DNA from: an uncultured Hyphomicrobiales bacterium
GTDB lineage: Bacteria; Pseudomonadota; Alphaproteobacteria; Rhizobiales; Devosiaceae
Assembly: GCA_903842455.1 (NCBI GenBank)
Contig: CAIMLX010000246.1
Location: 1-45,429 of the forward strand
DNA: 45,429 nt
Direction: 5' to 3'
The notes beneath the pieces were generated by a model that had not been told where the DNA came from, searched no databases, and saw only the letters and a program-made list of their open reading frames with translations. A program made the translations under genes and the position numbers. The stretch's first letter is position 1. Each line of letters begins with the position of its first letter. Shown one piece after another: positions 24,833-31,962 of this stretch.

Positions 24833-26083
24833 ATGCCAGCACCCGGCGAGAACCTGCGTATCAACCCAGATCGGCTGTGGAACTCCATCCACGAGCTGGC
24901 CGAGATCGGCCCGGGGATCGCAGGCGGCTCGAACCGGCAGACGCTGACCGATGACGATGCAAAGGGCCGCGCGCTGTTCCAGAAATGGTGCGAGGCAGCC
25001 GGCATGAGCATGGGCGTCGATCAGATGGGCACCATGTTCATGACTCGCCCGGGCACCGACCCCGACGCGCTGCCGGTCTATGTCGGCTCGCATCTCGACA
25101 CCCAGCCGACCGGCGGCCGCTACGACGGCGTGCTCGGCGTGCTGGCTGCGCTCGAAGTCGTCCGCTCGCTGAACGACCTCAACATCCAGACCAGGCACCC
25201 CATTGTCGTCACCAACTGGACCAACGAGGAAGGCGCCCGCTACGCCCCGGCGATGATGGCCTCGGGCGTGTTCGCCGGCCAGTTCAGCCTCGACTACGCT
25301 TACGGCCGCAAGGATTCGGACGGCAAGGCGTTCGGCGACGAGCTGAAGCGCATCGGCTGGGTCGGCGACGAGCAGGTAGGCGCCCGCAAGATGCACGCCT
25401 ACCTCGAATACCACATCGAGCAGGGCCCGATCCTCGAAGCCGAGGGCAAGCAGATCGGCGTCGTCACCCACGGCCAGGGGCTGTGGTGGCTCGAGTTCAC
25501 GTTGACCGGCAAAGAGGCGCATACCGGCTCCACCCCGATGAACATGCGCGTCAACGCCGGCCTCGCCATGGCCCGTATCATGGAGATGGTCCAGGCGGTG
25601 GCGATGGACGCCCAGCCGGGCGCCGTCGGCGGTGTCGGGCAGGTAAAATTCTCGCCCAACTCCCGCAACGTGCTGCCCGGCACCGTGGTGTTCACGGTCG
25701 ATATCCGCTCGCCCGACCAGGCAAAGCTCGACGGCATGCGGGCGCGCATCGAGGCCGAAGCGGCCAAGATCGCCGCCGCGCTCGGCGTCGGCTGCGCCGT
25801 GGAAGCGGTCGGCCACTTCGACCCCGTCGCGTTCGATCCCACCCTCGTCGCCCGCGTCCGCAAGGCGGCCGAGACGCTCGGCTACTCGCACATGGACATC
25901 ATCTCGGGCGCCGGCCACGACGCCTGCTGGATGAACCGCATCGCACCGTCCGTCATGATCATGTGCCCCTGCGTCGACGGCCTGAGCCACAACGAAGCCG
26001 AGAACATCTCAAAGGAATGGGCGGGCGCCGGGGCCGACGTGCTGCTGCACGCAGTGCTGGAGACGGCGGAGATTGTGGGGTGA
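24833..26083 (+). CDS. amaB: Beta-ureidopropionase / N-carbamoyl-amino-acid amidohydrolase
   Basis: An M20/M28-type binuclear metal hydrolase of 416 residues that removes the carbamoyl group from N-carbamoyl-beta-alanine, giving beta-alanine, CO2 and ammonia. Metal and active-site motifs: GSHLDTQPTGGRYDGVLG near residue 85, NEEGARYAP near 130, EYHIEQGP, and the closing SGAGHDACWM and GLSHNEAEN. These match the hydantoinase/carbamoylase (HyuC/AmaB) group. AAGGACGTCAGC precedes the ATG. Between mmsA and hydA it supplies the missing third step of the pathway. Confidence 0.92.
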   Translation: MPAPGENLRINPDRLWNSIHELAEIGPGIAGGSNRQTLTDDDAKGRALFQKWCEAAGMSMGVDQMGTMFMTRPGTDPDALPVYVGSHLDTQPTGGRYDGVLGVLAALEVVRSLNDLNIQTRHPIVVTNWTNEEGARYAPAMMASGVFAGQFSLDYAYGRKDSDGKAFGDELKRIGWVGDEQVGARKMHAYLEYHIEQGPILEAEGKQIGVVTHGQGLWWLEFTLTGKEAHTGSTPMNMRVNAGLAMARIMEMVQAVAMDAQPGAVGGVGQVKFSPNSRNVLPGTVVFTVDIRSPDQAKLDGMRARIEAEAAKIAAALGVGCAVEAVGHFDPVAFDPTLVARVRKAAETLGYSHMDIISGAGHDACWMNRIAPSVMIMCPCVDGLSHNEAENISKEWAGAGADVLLHAVLETAEIVG

Positions 26084-26126
26084 GCCGATCCACACTATAT
26101 TCGGTGCGACCATGGGAGGATCGACG

Positions 26127-26324
26127 GTGTCGACCGACAATCTCGTTCTCGAACATCTGCGTGCCATTCGCGCCACACAAGATCGCCACACTGAACGTCT
26201 GCTCGAAATCGCCGGCCGGCTCGGCATGCTCGAACAGCAATACGCCAATATCTCCGGACGCGTTGACCGGATCGACCAGCGGCTCGACCGTGTTGAAGTC
26301 CGCCTCGGGCTCATCGAAGCGTAG
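26127..26324 (+). CDS. Small coiled-coil protein in the pyrimidine operon
   Basis: A 65-residue protein, starting STDNLVLEHLRAIRATQ after the initiator and followed by heptad-like runs (RLLEIAGRLGMLEQQYANI, then VDRIDQRLDRVEVRLGLIEA) predicted to form a coiled coil. Similar short helical proteins occur widely in Rhizobiales genomes, but I know of no function. The GTG at 26127 is preferred because GGGAGGA lies just before it; ATG 26112 and the open frame from 26073 are alternatives. It sits 43 bases after amaB and is followed by a hairpin before hydA. Confidence 0.6.
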   Translation: MSTDNLVLEHLRAIRATQDRHTERLLEIAGRLGMLEQQYANISGRVDRIDQRLDRVEVRLGLIEA

Positions 26325-26351
26325 CGCCGCTATTTGCCGCATCAATTTCAG

Positions 26352-26385
26352 AGCCGTCGCTGCGCCGCAGCGGCGGCTTTCGTTC
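26352..26385 (+). terminator. Terminator-like hairpin before hydA
   Basis: AGCCGTCGCTGC (26352-26363) pairs with GCAGCGGCGGCT (26367-26378), 11 of 12 bases, over GCC, followed by TTCGTTCG. It lies 27 bases after the coiled-coil gene and 22 bases before the hydA ATG, so strong termination here would cut hydA off from upstream transcription; an attenuator is possible. Confidence 0.55.
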
Positions 26386-26400
26386 GTTTGAGGGAACCCC

Positions 26401-27855
26401 ATGACTTCGAAGATCATCAAGAACGGTACCATCGTCACCGCGGACCTCACATACAAGGCCGATATCCGCGTCGAGAACGGCACCATCACCGAGATCGGGC
26501 CCAACCTCGCCGGCGGTGAAACCCTCGACGCCACCGGCTGCTACGTCATGCCGGGCGGCATCGATCCGCACACCCATCTCGAAATGCCGTTCATGGGCAC
26601 CTATTCGTCGGATGATTTCGAGTCAGGCACCCGCGCCGCGCTCTCGGGCGGCACCACAATGGTGGTGGATTTCTGCCTGCCGAGCCCCAACCAGTCGCTG
26701 CTCGAAGCGCTGAAGATGTGGGACAACAAGACCTCCAAGGCCTCGTGCGACTACTCGTTCCACATGGCCATCACCTGGTGGGGCGAGCAGGTGTTCAACG
26801 AGATGGCCGATGTCGTCGATCGCGGCATCACCTCGTTCAAGCACTTCATGGCCTACAAGGGCGCGCTGATGGTGAACGACGACGAGATGTTCGCCTCGTT
26901 CCAGCGCTGCGCCGAGCTGGGCGCCCTGCCCCTCGTCCACGCCGAGAACGGCGACGTCGTCGCCTCGCTCACCCAGAAGCTGCTGGCCGAGGGCAATAAC
27001 GGCCCCGAGGGCCACGCCTATTCCCGCCCCGTCGAAGTGGAGGGCGAGGCCACCAACCGCGCCATCATGATCGCCGACATGGCGGGCGTGCCGGTCTACA
27101 TCGTCCACACCTCGTGCGAGGAAGCCCACGAGGCGATCCGCCGGGCGCGGCAGAAGGGCATGCGCGTCTATGGCGAGCCGCTGATCCAGCACCTCGTGCT
27201 CGACGAGACCGAGTATTTCAACAAGGACTGGGACTATGCGGCCCGCCGGGTGATGAGCCCGCCCTTCCGCAACAAGCAGCACCAGGATTCGCTCTGGGCC
27301 GGGCTCGCGGCCGGGTCGCTTCAGGTGGTGGCGACCGATCATTGCGCCTTCACCACGGCGCAAAAGCGCAACGGGGTTGGCAACTTCTCCAAGATCCCCA
27401 ACGGGACCGGCGGGCTCGAGGACCGGCTGCCCGTGCTGTGGACCAAGGGCGTCACGACCGGGCGGCTGACCATGAACGAGTTCGTCGCCGTCACCTCCAC
27501 CAACATCGCCAAGATCCTCGGGCTCTATCCCAAGAAGGGCGCGATCCTCGTCGGTGCCGATGCCGACCTCGTGGTGTTCGACCCCAAGCGGAAGAAGACG
27601 ATTTCGGCCGCCACGCAGCAGTCGGCCATCGACTACAACGTGTTCGAAGGCATCGCGGTCGAAGGCCTGCCGCGCTTCGTGCTGACGCGCGGCCACGTGG
27701 CCGTCACCGAGGACAAGATCAGCGCCGAGCCGGGCCACGGCCAGTTCGTCGCCCGCGAAGCCAACAACCCTGTGAACCGCGCCTTTTCGACGTGGAAAGA
27801 CGTGGTCGCCCCGCGCAAGGTAGAGCGCTCGGGCATTCCTCAGAGCGGGGTGTGA
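26401..27855 (+). CDS. hydA: Dihydropyrimidinase (D-hydantoinase)
   Basis: Opens 5,6-dihydrouracil and dihydrothymine to the N-carbamoyl-beta-amino acids. An amidohydrolase of 484 residues with a binuclear Zn site: GGIDPHTHLEMPFMG (HxH), the carboxylated Lys in TSFKHFMAYKGALM near residue 153, His in PLVHAENGD and YIVHTSCEEA, and the Asp in VATDHCAF. The flanking beta-domain (residues 1-55 and beyond 430) is typical. It ends 27 bases before a long intergenic repeat. The same enzyme family handles hydantoins, but PreTA and AmaB in the window favour dihydropyrimidines. Confidence 0.95.
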   Translation: MTSKIIKNGTIVTADLTYKADIRVENGTITEIGPNLAGGETLDATGCYVMPGGIDPHTHLEMPFMGTYSSDDFESGTRAALSGGTTMVVDFCLPSPNQSLLEALKMWDNKTSKASCDYSFHMAITWWGEQVFNEMADVVDRGITSFKHFMAYKGALMVNDDEMFASFQRCAELGALPLVHAENGDVVASLTQKLLAEGNNGPEGHAYSRPVEVEGEATNRAIMIADMAGVPVYIVHTSCEEAHEAIRRARQKGMRVYGEPLIQHLVLDETEYFNKDWDYAARRVMSPPFRNKQHQDSLWAGLAAGSLQVVATDHCAFTTAQKRNGVGNFSKIPNGTGGLEDRLPVLWTKGVTTGRLTMNEFVAVTSTNIAKILGLYPKKGAILVGADADLVVFDPKRKKTISAATQQSAIDYNVFEGIAVEGLPRFVLTRGHVAVTEDKISAEPGHGQFVAREANNPVNRAFSTWKDVVAPRKVERSGIPQSGV

Positions 27856-27881
27856 GCGTGAGGGGCACCCTGGGGGTGCCG

Positions 27882-28028
27882 ACCCCTCATCCGCCCTTCG
27901 GGCACCTTCTCCCACAAGGGGAGAAGGCGAAGGAGCCACACGCTCGGGCGGCTCGAGAGGCGACTAAGGGTGCCACATCGCCTTCTCCCCTTGTGGGAGA
28001 AGGTGGCCGGAGGCCGGATGAGGGGTGC
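27882..28028. repeat. RIME-type palindromic intergenic repeat, copy 1
   Basis: The left arm, beginning ACCCCTCATCCGCC, and the right arm, ending GGCCGGATGAGGGGTG, frame a core where CACCTTCTCCCACAAGGG continues into GAGAAGGCGA and is repeated inverted on the right side without mismatch. Both the core and the CCTCATCC ends occur again at 45165-45285. This is the pattern of Rhizobiales intergenic mosaic elements. It separates hydA from the ABC ATPase gene and would fold into a large cruciform or RNA hairpin. Confidence 0.85.
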
Positions 28029-28081
28029 CCCCAACCGGCGCTGCCGGGACGTGGTGTAGAGAACGTGCAGGGGGTTTGCAT

Positions 28082-28855
28082 TTGACGTCGGTGGTTTCCG
28101 CCAGGGGCCTGGGCCTGACATTCAAGACCGGTGACGGCGACGTGCAGGCGTTGTCGGATGTGAATCTCGATATCAACAGGGGCGAGTTCGTCTCGTTCAT
28201 CGGCCCCTCCGGCTGCGGCAAGACCACCTTCCTGCGGGTCATCGCCGATCTCGAGCAGCCGACGGCGGGCTCCATCACCGTCAACGGCACCTCGCCCGCC
28301 GATGCGCGGCTCAACCGTTCCTACGGCTATGTCTTCCAGGCCCCGGCCCTCCTGCCCTGGCGCACCATCGATCGCAATGTGGGGCTGCCGCTCGAGATCA
28401 TGGGCTATGGCGACAGCGCCGCCCGCGTCTCGAAGGCGCTCGACCTCGTGAACCTCACCGGCTTCGAGAAGAAGTTCCCGTGGCAGTTGTCGGGCGGCAT
28501 GCAGCAGCGTGCCTCCATCGCCCGCGCGCTGGCTTTCGATGCCGACCTGCTGCTGATGGATGAGCCGTTCGGCGCCCTCGACGAGATCGTCCGCGATCAC
28601 CTCAATTCGGAACTCCTGAAGCTCTGGGCGCGAACCGAAAAGACCATCGCCTTCGTCACCCACTCCATCCCCGAGGCGGTGTATCTCTCCACCAAGATCG
28701 TAGTGATGAGCCCGCGGCCGGGCCGGGTCACTGACATCATCGACAGTCCTCTGCCCCGCGAGCGCCCGCTCGATATCCGCGAAACGCCGGAGTTCCTCGC
28801 CATCGCCGCCCGCGTCCGCGATGGCCTGCGCGCCGGCCACTCGTACGAGGAATAG
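28082..28855 (+). CDS. ABC transporter ATP-binding protein (nitrate/taurine/pyrimidine type)
   Basis: A 257-residue ATPase of the SsuB/TauB/ThiZ group. Walker A GPSGCGKTTFLR near residue 45, the Q-loop YVFQAPALLPWRT, signature LSGGMQQRASIARA, Walker B LLLMDEPFGALDE and switch His FVTHSIPEAVYLS. The start is TTG at 28082: AGGGGG lies 6 bases upstream, and anything longer would run into the repeat. It forms a four-gene transporter with two permeases and a binding protein directly after the pyrimidine enzymes, which suggests uptake of uracil, thymine, a dihydropyrimidine or a related ureide. Confidence 0.88.
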   Translation: MTSVVSARGLGLTFKTGDGDVQALSDVNLDINRGEFVSFIGPSGCGKTTFLRVIADLEQPTAGSITVNGTSPADARLNRSYGYVFQAPALLPWRTIDRNVGLPLEIMGYGDSAARVSKALDLVNLTGFEKKFPWQLSGGMQQRASIARALAFDADLLLMDEPFGALDEIVRDHLNSELLKLWARTEKTIAFVTHSIPEAVYLSTKIVVMSPRPGRVTDIIDSPLPRERPLDIRETPEFLAIAARVRDGLRAGHSYEE

Positions 28856-28859
28856 GCGC

Positions 28860-29741
28860 ATGCGCGGGCTGTTCGCTGGCAAGACCGTACCGGTCCTGAT
28901 CGTGCTGCTGGCGATCGTGCTGTTCTGGTACGTCATGGCCGTGGTGATGAACGCGCCGTGGCAGGAGACGCTGAACGGGCGCGCCAACCTCACCGATGTG
29001 CCGCTGCTCGAGTTCGCGCAGCAGACCTGGGCACAGGACAAGCCGGTGCTGCCAGCACCGCACCAGGTGGCCGGCGGTATCTGGACCGGCCTGTTCGGCT
29101 CGGCCATCACCGCGCCGCGCTCGCTCGCCTACCATGCAGGCATCACGCTTGGCGCCACGATGCTGGGCTTTGCGCTCGGCACGCTGCTGGGCATCGGCCT
29201 TGCGGTGATGATCGTCCACAACGATGCGTCCGACCGCTCGCTGATGCCGTGGATCATCGCCAGCCAGACCATCCCGATCCTCGCCATCGCGCCGATGGTG
29301 GTGGTCGGCCTTGGCGCCGTCGGGGTCACCGGCATCGTGCCCAAGGCGCTGATCTCGATGTATCTGAGCTTTTTCCCGGTCGTCGTCGGCATGGTGAAAG
29401 GGCTGCGCACGCCCGAGGCGATCCAGCTCGACCTGATGCGCACCTACAATGCCTCGGCCTGGCAGGTGTTTGCCAAGTTGCGCTGGCCGACTTCGGTGCC
29501 GTTCCTGTTCGCTTCCATGAAGGTCGGCATCGCCATTTCGCTGATCGGCGCGGTAGTGGGCGAGCTCTCGAACAGCGCCGGCGGGGGGCTCGGGGTGCGG
29601 CTGCTTACCGGCTCCTACAACGGCCAGACCATCCAGATCTGGGCCGCGCTGTTCATCGCCGCGGGGCTCGCAGCCATGCTGGTGATCCTCGTCGGCTGGG
29701 GCGAAAAGCTCGCCAACCGCCGCATGGGGGTGCGGGCATGA
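28860..29741 (+). CDS. ABC transporter permease 1 (pyrimidine locus)
   Basis: A 293-residue permease of the BPD_transp_1 type. It has an N-terminal membrane anchor (VPVLIVLLAIVLFWYVMAVV), a 90-residue mostly periplasmic stretch, then a core of about five to six segments with LGATMLGFALGTLLGIGLAV and IIASQTIPILAIAPMVVV. The EAA-type docking loop is DLMRTYNASAWQVFAKLRWP. The start ATG 28860 is 4 bases after the ATPase stop; the earlier in-frame ATG would overlap that gene. It overlaps permease 2 by 4 bases (ATGA). Confidence 0.88.
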   Translation: MRGLFAGKTVPVLIVLLAIVLFWYVMAVVMNAPWQETLNGRANLTDVPLLEFAQQTWAQDKPVLPAPHQVAGGIWTGLFGSAITAPRSLAYHAGITLGATMLGFALGTLLGIGLAVMIVHNDASDRSLMPWIIASQTIPILAIAPMVVVGLGAVGVTGIVPKALISMYLSFFPVVVGMVKGLRTPEAIQLDLMRTYNASAWQVFAKLRWPTSVPFLFASMKVGIAISLIGAVVGELSNSAGGGLGVRLLTGSYNGQTIQIWAALFIAAGLAAMLVILVGWGEKLANRRMGVRA

Positions 29742-30862
29742 AGAGGCAACTGACGGGCTTGCAGCGCGCTCTGGCGGCGTTCGCCGGTGGGTTTGCCCTG
29801 CTGGCGCTGATTTTCGAGTTCGCCTCGACCGAGGGCGCACCGCTGCCGGTGTGGGAGTTTCCGTTGGCGGGGACGTTCCTCGTCCTCGGGGTACTCGCCA
29901 TCGGGCGTATCTGGTTCCAGCTCCCGCTGTTCATCGACGGCGCGCTGTCGGTGCTGGGCGCCGTGGCCCTGCTGCTGGCGCTCGATACGCTGCAGATGGC
30001 TGGACCAGGGTACTGGTTCGCGCTGGTCTCGACATGGATGTTCGCCTGGCTGTTCGTCGAACAGCTGGCAGCGTCGATCCGTGCCGGACGCACGTCCCCT
30101 ACCCTTGGCATGCTGATCCCGGTCGTGTTCGGCCTCTCGCTGCTGCTGATCTGGGAAATCATTGTCCGGGCGGCGAGTGTGCCGATGGTGCTGCTGCCGC
30201 CGCCGAGCATGATCTGGACGCGGATCCTCACCTCCTTGCCGACGCTGACGGCCGACTTCCTGCAGACCTTCAAGGCCGTGCTCGCCGGGTTCGCGCTCGG
30301 CTGCGGCTCCGGCTTTATCGTCGCCATCCTCGTCGATCGCTCGCCGTTCCTGAAACGGGGCCTACTGCCGATCGGCAACTTCGTCTCCGCCCTTCCAATC
30401 ATCGGCATCGCGCCCATCATGGTGATGTGGTTCGGCTTCGACTGGCCTTCCAAGGCCGCCGTCGTCGTCGCCATGACCTTCTTCCCCATGCTGGTCAACA
30501 CCGTGGCGGGGCTCAACGCGTCGTCCAGCATCGAGCGCGACCTGATGCGCACCTATGCCGCCAGCTACTGGGAGACGCTGCTCAAGCTGCGACTGCCGGC
30601 GGCGGCGCCCTTCATCTTCAATGCGTTGAAGATCAACTCGACTCTGGCGCTCATCGGCGCAATCGTAGCGGAATTCTTCGGGACACCCATTGTGGGAATG
30701 GGGTTCCGGATATCGACCGAGGTCGGGAAACTGAACATCGACCTGGTCTGGGCAGAAATCGCCGTGGCGGCGGTCGCAGGTTCTGCCTTCTACGGGGTCA
30801 TCGCGCTCATCGAGCGCGCGGTGACCTTCTGGCATCCGTCCGTCCGTGGTGGGCGGACTTAA
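29738..30862 (+). CDS. ABC transporter permease 2 with extra N-terminal membrane domain
   Basis: A 374-residue permease. Its C-terminal 260 residues form a standard BPD_transp_1 core (ADFLQTFKAVLAGFALGCGS, GNFVSALPIIGIAPIMVMWF, docking loop DLMRTYAASYWETLLKLRLP). Ahead of it lie about 120 residues with four hydrophobic stretches (for example ALLALIFEFA, FLVLGVLAIGRIWFQ, VLGAVALLLALDTLQ, WFALVSTWMFAWLFVEQLA), making it larger than partner permeases of TauC/SsuC type. The start overlaps the preceding stop (ATGA), so the reading frame is fixed. The binding-protein gene follows 20 bases later. Confidence 0.88.
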   Translation: MKRQLTGLQRALAAFAGGFALLALIFEFASTEGAPLPVWEFPLAGTFLVLGVLAIGRIWFQLPLFIDGALSVLGAVALLLALDTLQMAGPGYWFALVSTWMFAWLFVEQLAASIRAGRTSPTLGMLIPVVFGLSLLLIWEIIVRAASVPMVLLPPPSMIWTRILTSLPTLTADFLQTFKAVLAGFALGCGSGFIVAILVDRSPFLKRGLLPIGNFVSALPIIGIAPIMVMWFGFDWPSKAAVVVAMTFFPMLVNTVAGLNASSSIERDLMRTYAASYWETLLKLRLPAAAPFIFNALKINSTLALIGAIVAEFFGTPIVGMGFRISTEVGKLNIDLVWAEIAVAAVAGSAFYGVIALIERAVTFWHPSVRGGRT

Positions 30863-30882
30863 CAGGGGTAAGGGAAACGACA

Positions 30883-31857
30883 ATGAAGAAATTTCTTCTG
30901 GCACTGGCGGCAGGCGCGATGGCGCTCACCGCTACCGCCGCGATGGCCCAGGACAAGCTGACGCTGCAGCTGAAGTGGGTCACCCAGGCGCAGTTCGCCG
31001 GCTATATCGTCGCCAAGGCGAAGGGCTTCTACACCGAGGAAAACCTCGATGTGACGATCCTGCCGGGCGGCCCGAACGTCGCTCCGCCGCAGGTCATTGC
31101 GGGCGGTGGCGCCGACATCATCGTCGAGTGGATGGGCGCCGCAGCGGCTGCCCGCGACAAGGGCGTGCCGCTGGTCAATATCGCCCAGCCGTTCAAGCGC
31201 TCGGGCCTGATGATGATCTGCCCGACCGAGTCCGGTGTCACCTCGGTCGCCGACTTCAAGGGCAAGACGCTTGGCGTCTGGTTCTTCGGCAACGAATACC
31301 CGTTCTTCGCCTGGATGAACAAGGAAGGCCTCAGCACCGCCGAAGGCGGCGACGTCAAGGTGCTGCAGCAGAGCTTTGATATCCAGCCGATGATCCAGAA
31401 GCAGGCCGACTGCATCTCGGTCATGACCTACAACGAGTACGGCCAGGCCCTCGCTGCCGGCTACGGCCCGGACAACCTGACCATCTTCAACTACACCGAA
31501 CTGGGCAACGACCTGCTCGAGGACGGCCTCTACGTGATGGAAGAAACCCTCGCCGATCCGGCCAAGGTCGACGCCTACACCCGCTTCGTGAAGGCCTCGA
31601 TGAAGGGCTGGCAGTACGCTCTCGAGAACGCCGACGAGGCCGCGCAGATCGTCGTCGACAATGACGACACCGGTGCCGCCGAACTGGCCGCGCAGCGCTA
31701 CATGGTGGGCGAGGTATCGAAGCTCGTTGACGCCACCGACCCGTCGCTCGACATGGCTGCCTACGACCGCACCATCAAGGCACTGGTCGACCAGAAGATC
31801 ATCTCGGCGGCCCCGGAAGGCGCCTACAGCACGGTGATCACCGACGCGCTGAAGTAA
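30883..31857 (+). CDS. NMT1/ThiY-like periplasmic binding protein
   Basis: A 324-residue binding protein. The signal peptide (KKFLLALAAGAMALTATAA) is cut near AMA-Q. The mature part has the NMT1/THI5-like fold: LTLQLKWVTQAQFAGYIVA, then GFYTEENLDVTILPGG, PQVIAGGGADIIVEWM, and FKGKTLGVWFFGNEYPFF. These motifs match binding proteins for hydroxymethylpyrimidine-type and other pyrimidine-like ligands. GGGGTAAGGGA precedes the ATG. The last gene of the operon; a strong terminator follows 20 bases after its stop. Ligand assignment to a pyrimidine rests on family and context. Confidence 0.9.
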   Translation: MKKFLLALAAGAMALTATAAMAQDKLTLQLKWVTQAQFAGYIVAKAKGFYTEENLDVTILPGGPNVAPPQVIAGGGADIIVEWMGAAAAARDKGVPLVNIAQPFKRSGLMMICPTESGVTSVADFKGKTLGVWFFGNEYPFFAWMNKEGLSTAEGGDVKVLQQSFDIQPMIQKQADCISVMTYNEYGQALAAGYGPDNLTIFNYTELGNDLLEDGLYVMEETLADPAKVDAYTRFVKASMKGWQYALENADEAAQIVVDNDDTGAAELAAQRYMVGEVSKLVDATDPSLDMAAYDRTIKALVDQKIISAAPEGAYSTVITDALK

Positions 31858-31877
31858 GCGCTACACCAGATGTGACG

Positions 31878-31905
31878 AAGGCGGGGAGCAATCCCCGCCT
31901 TTTTC
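31878..31905 (+). terminator. Intrinsic terminator of the pyrimidine operon
   Basis: GGCGGGGA (31880-31887) pairs perfectly with TCCCCGCC (31892-31899) over GCAA, followed directly by TTTTT. This is the clearest rho-independent terminator in the window and marks the end of the roughly 10-kb plus-strand operon that starts near 21.88 kb. Confidence 0.9.
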
Positions 31906-31962
31906 GTTCAGCTGACGTTCAGCTTGGCGGCAAACTCGCAGCACAACTGCAGCAAGTCTGCC

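Noticed and set aside
28025-28081. Longer start for the pyrimidine-locus ABC ATPase.
   Set aside because: It would translate part of the palindromic repeat and lacks a ribosome binding site; TTG 28082 has AGGGGG at the right distance and the conserved part starts there.
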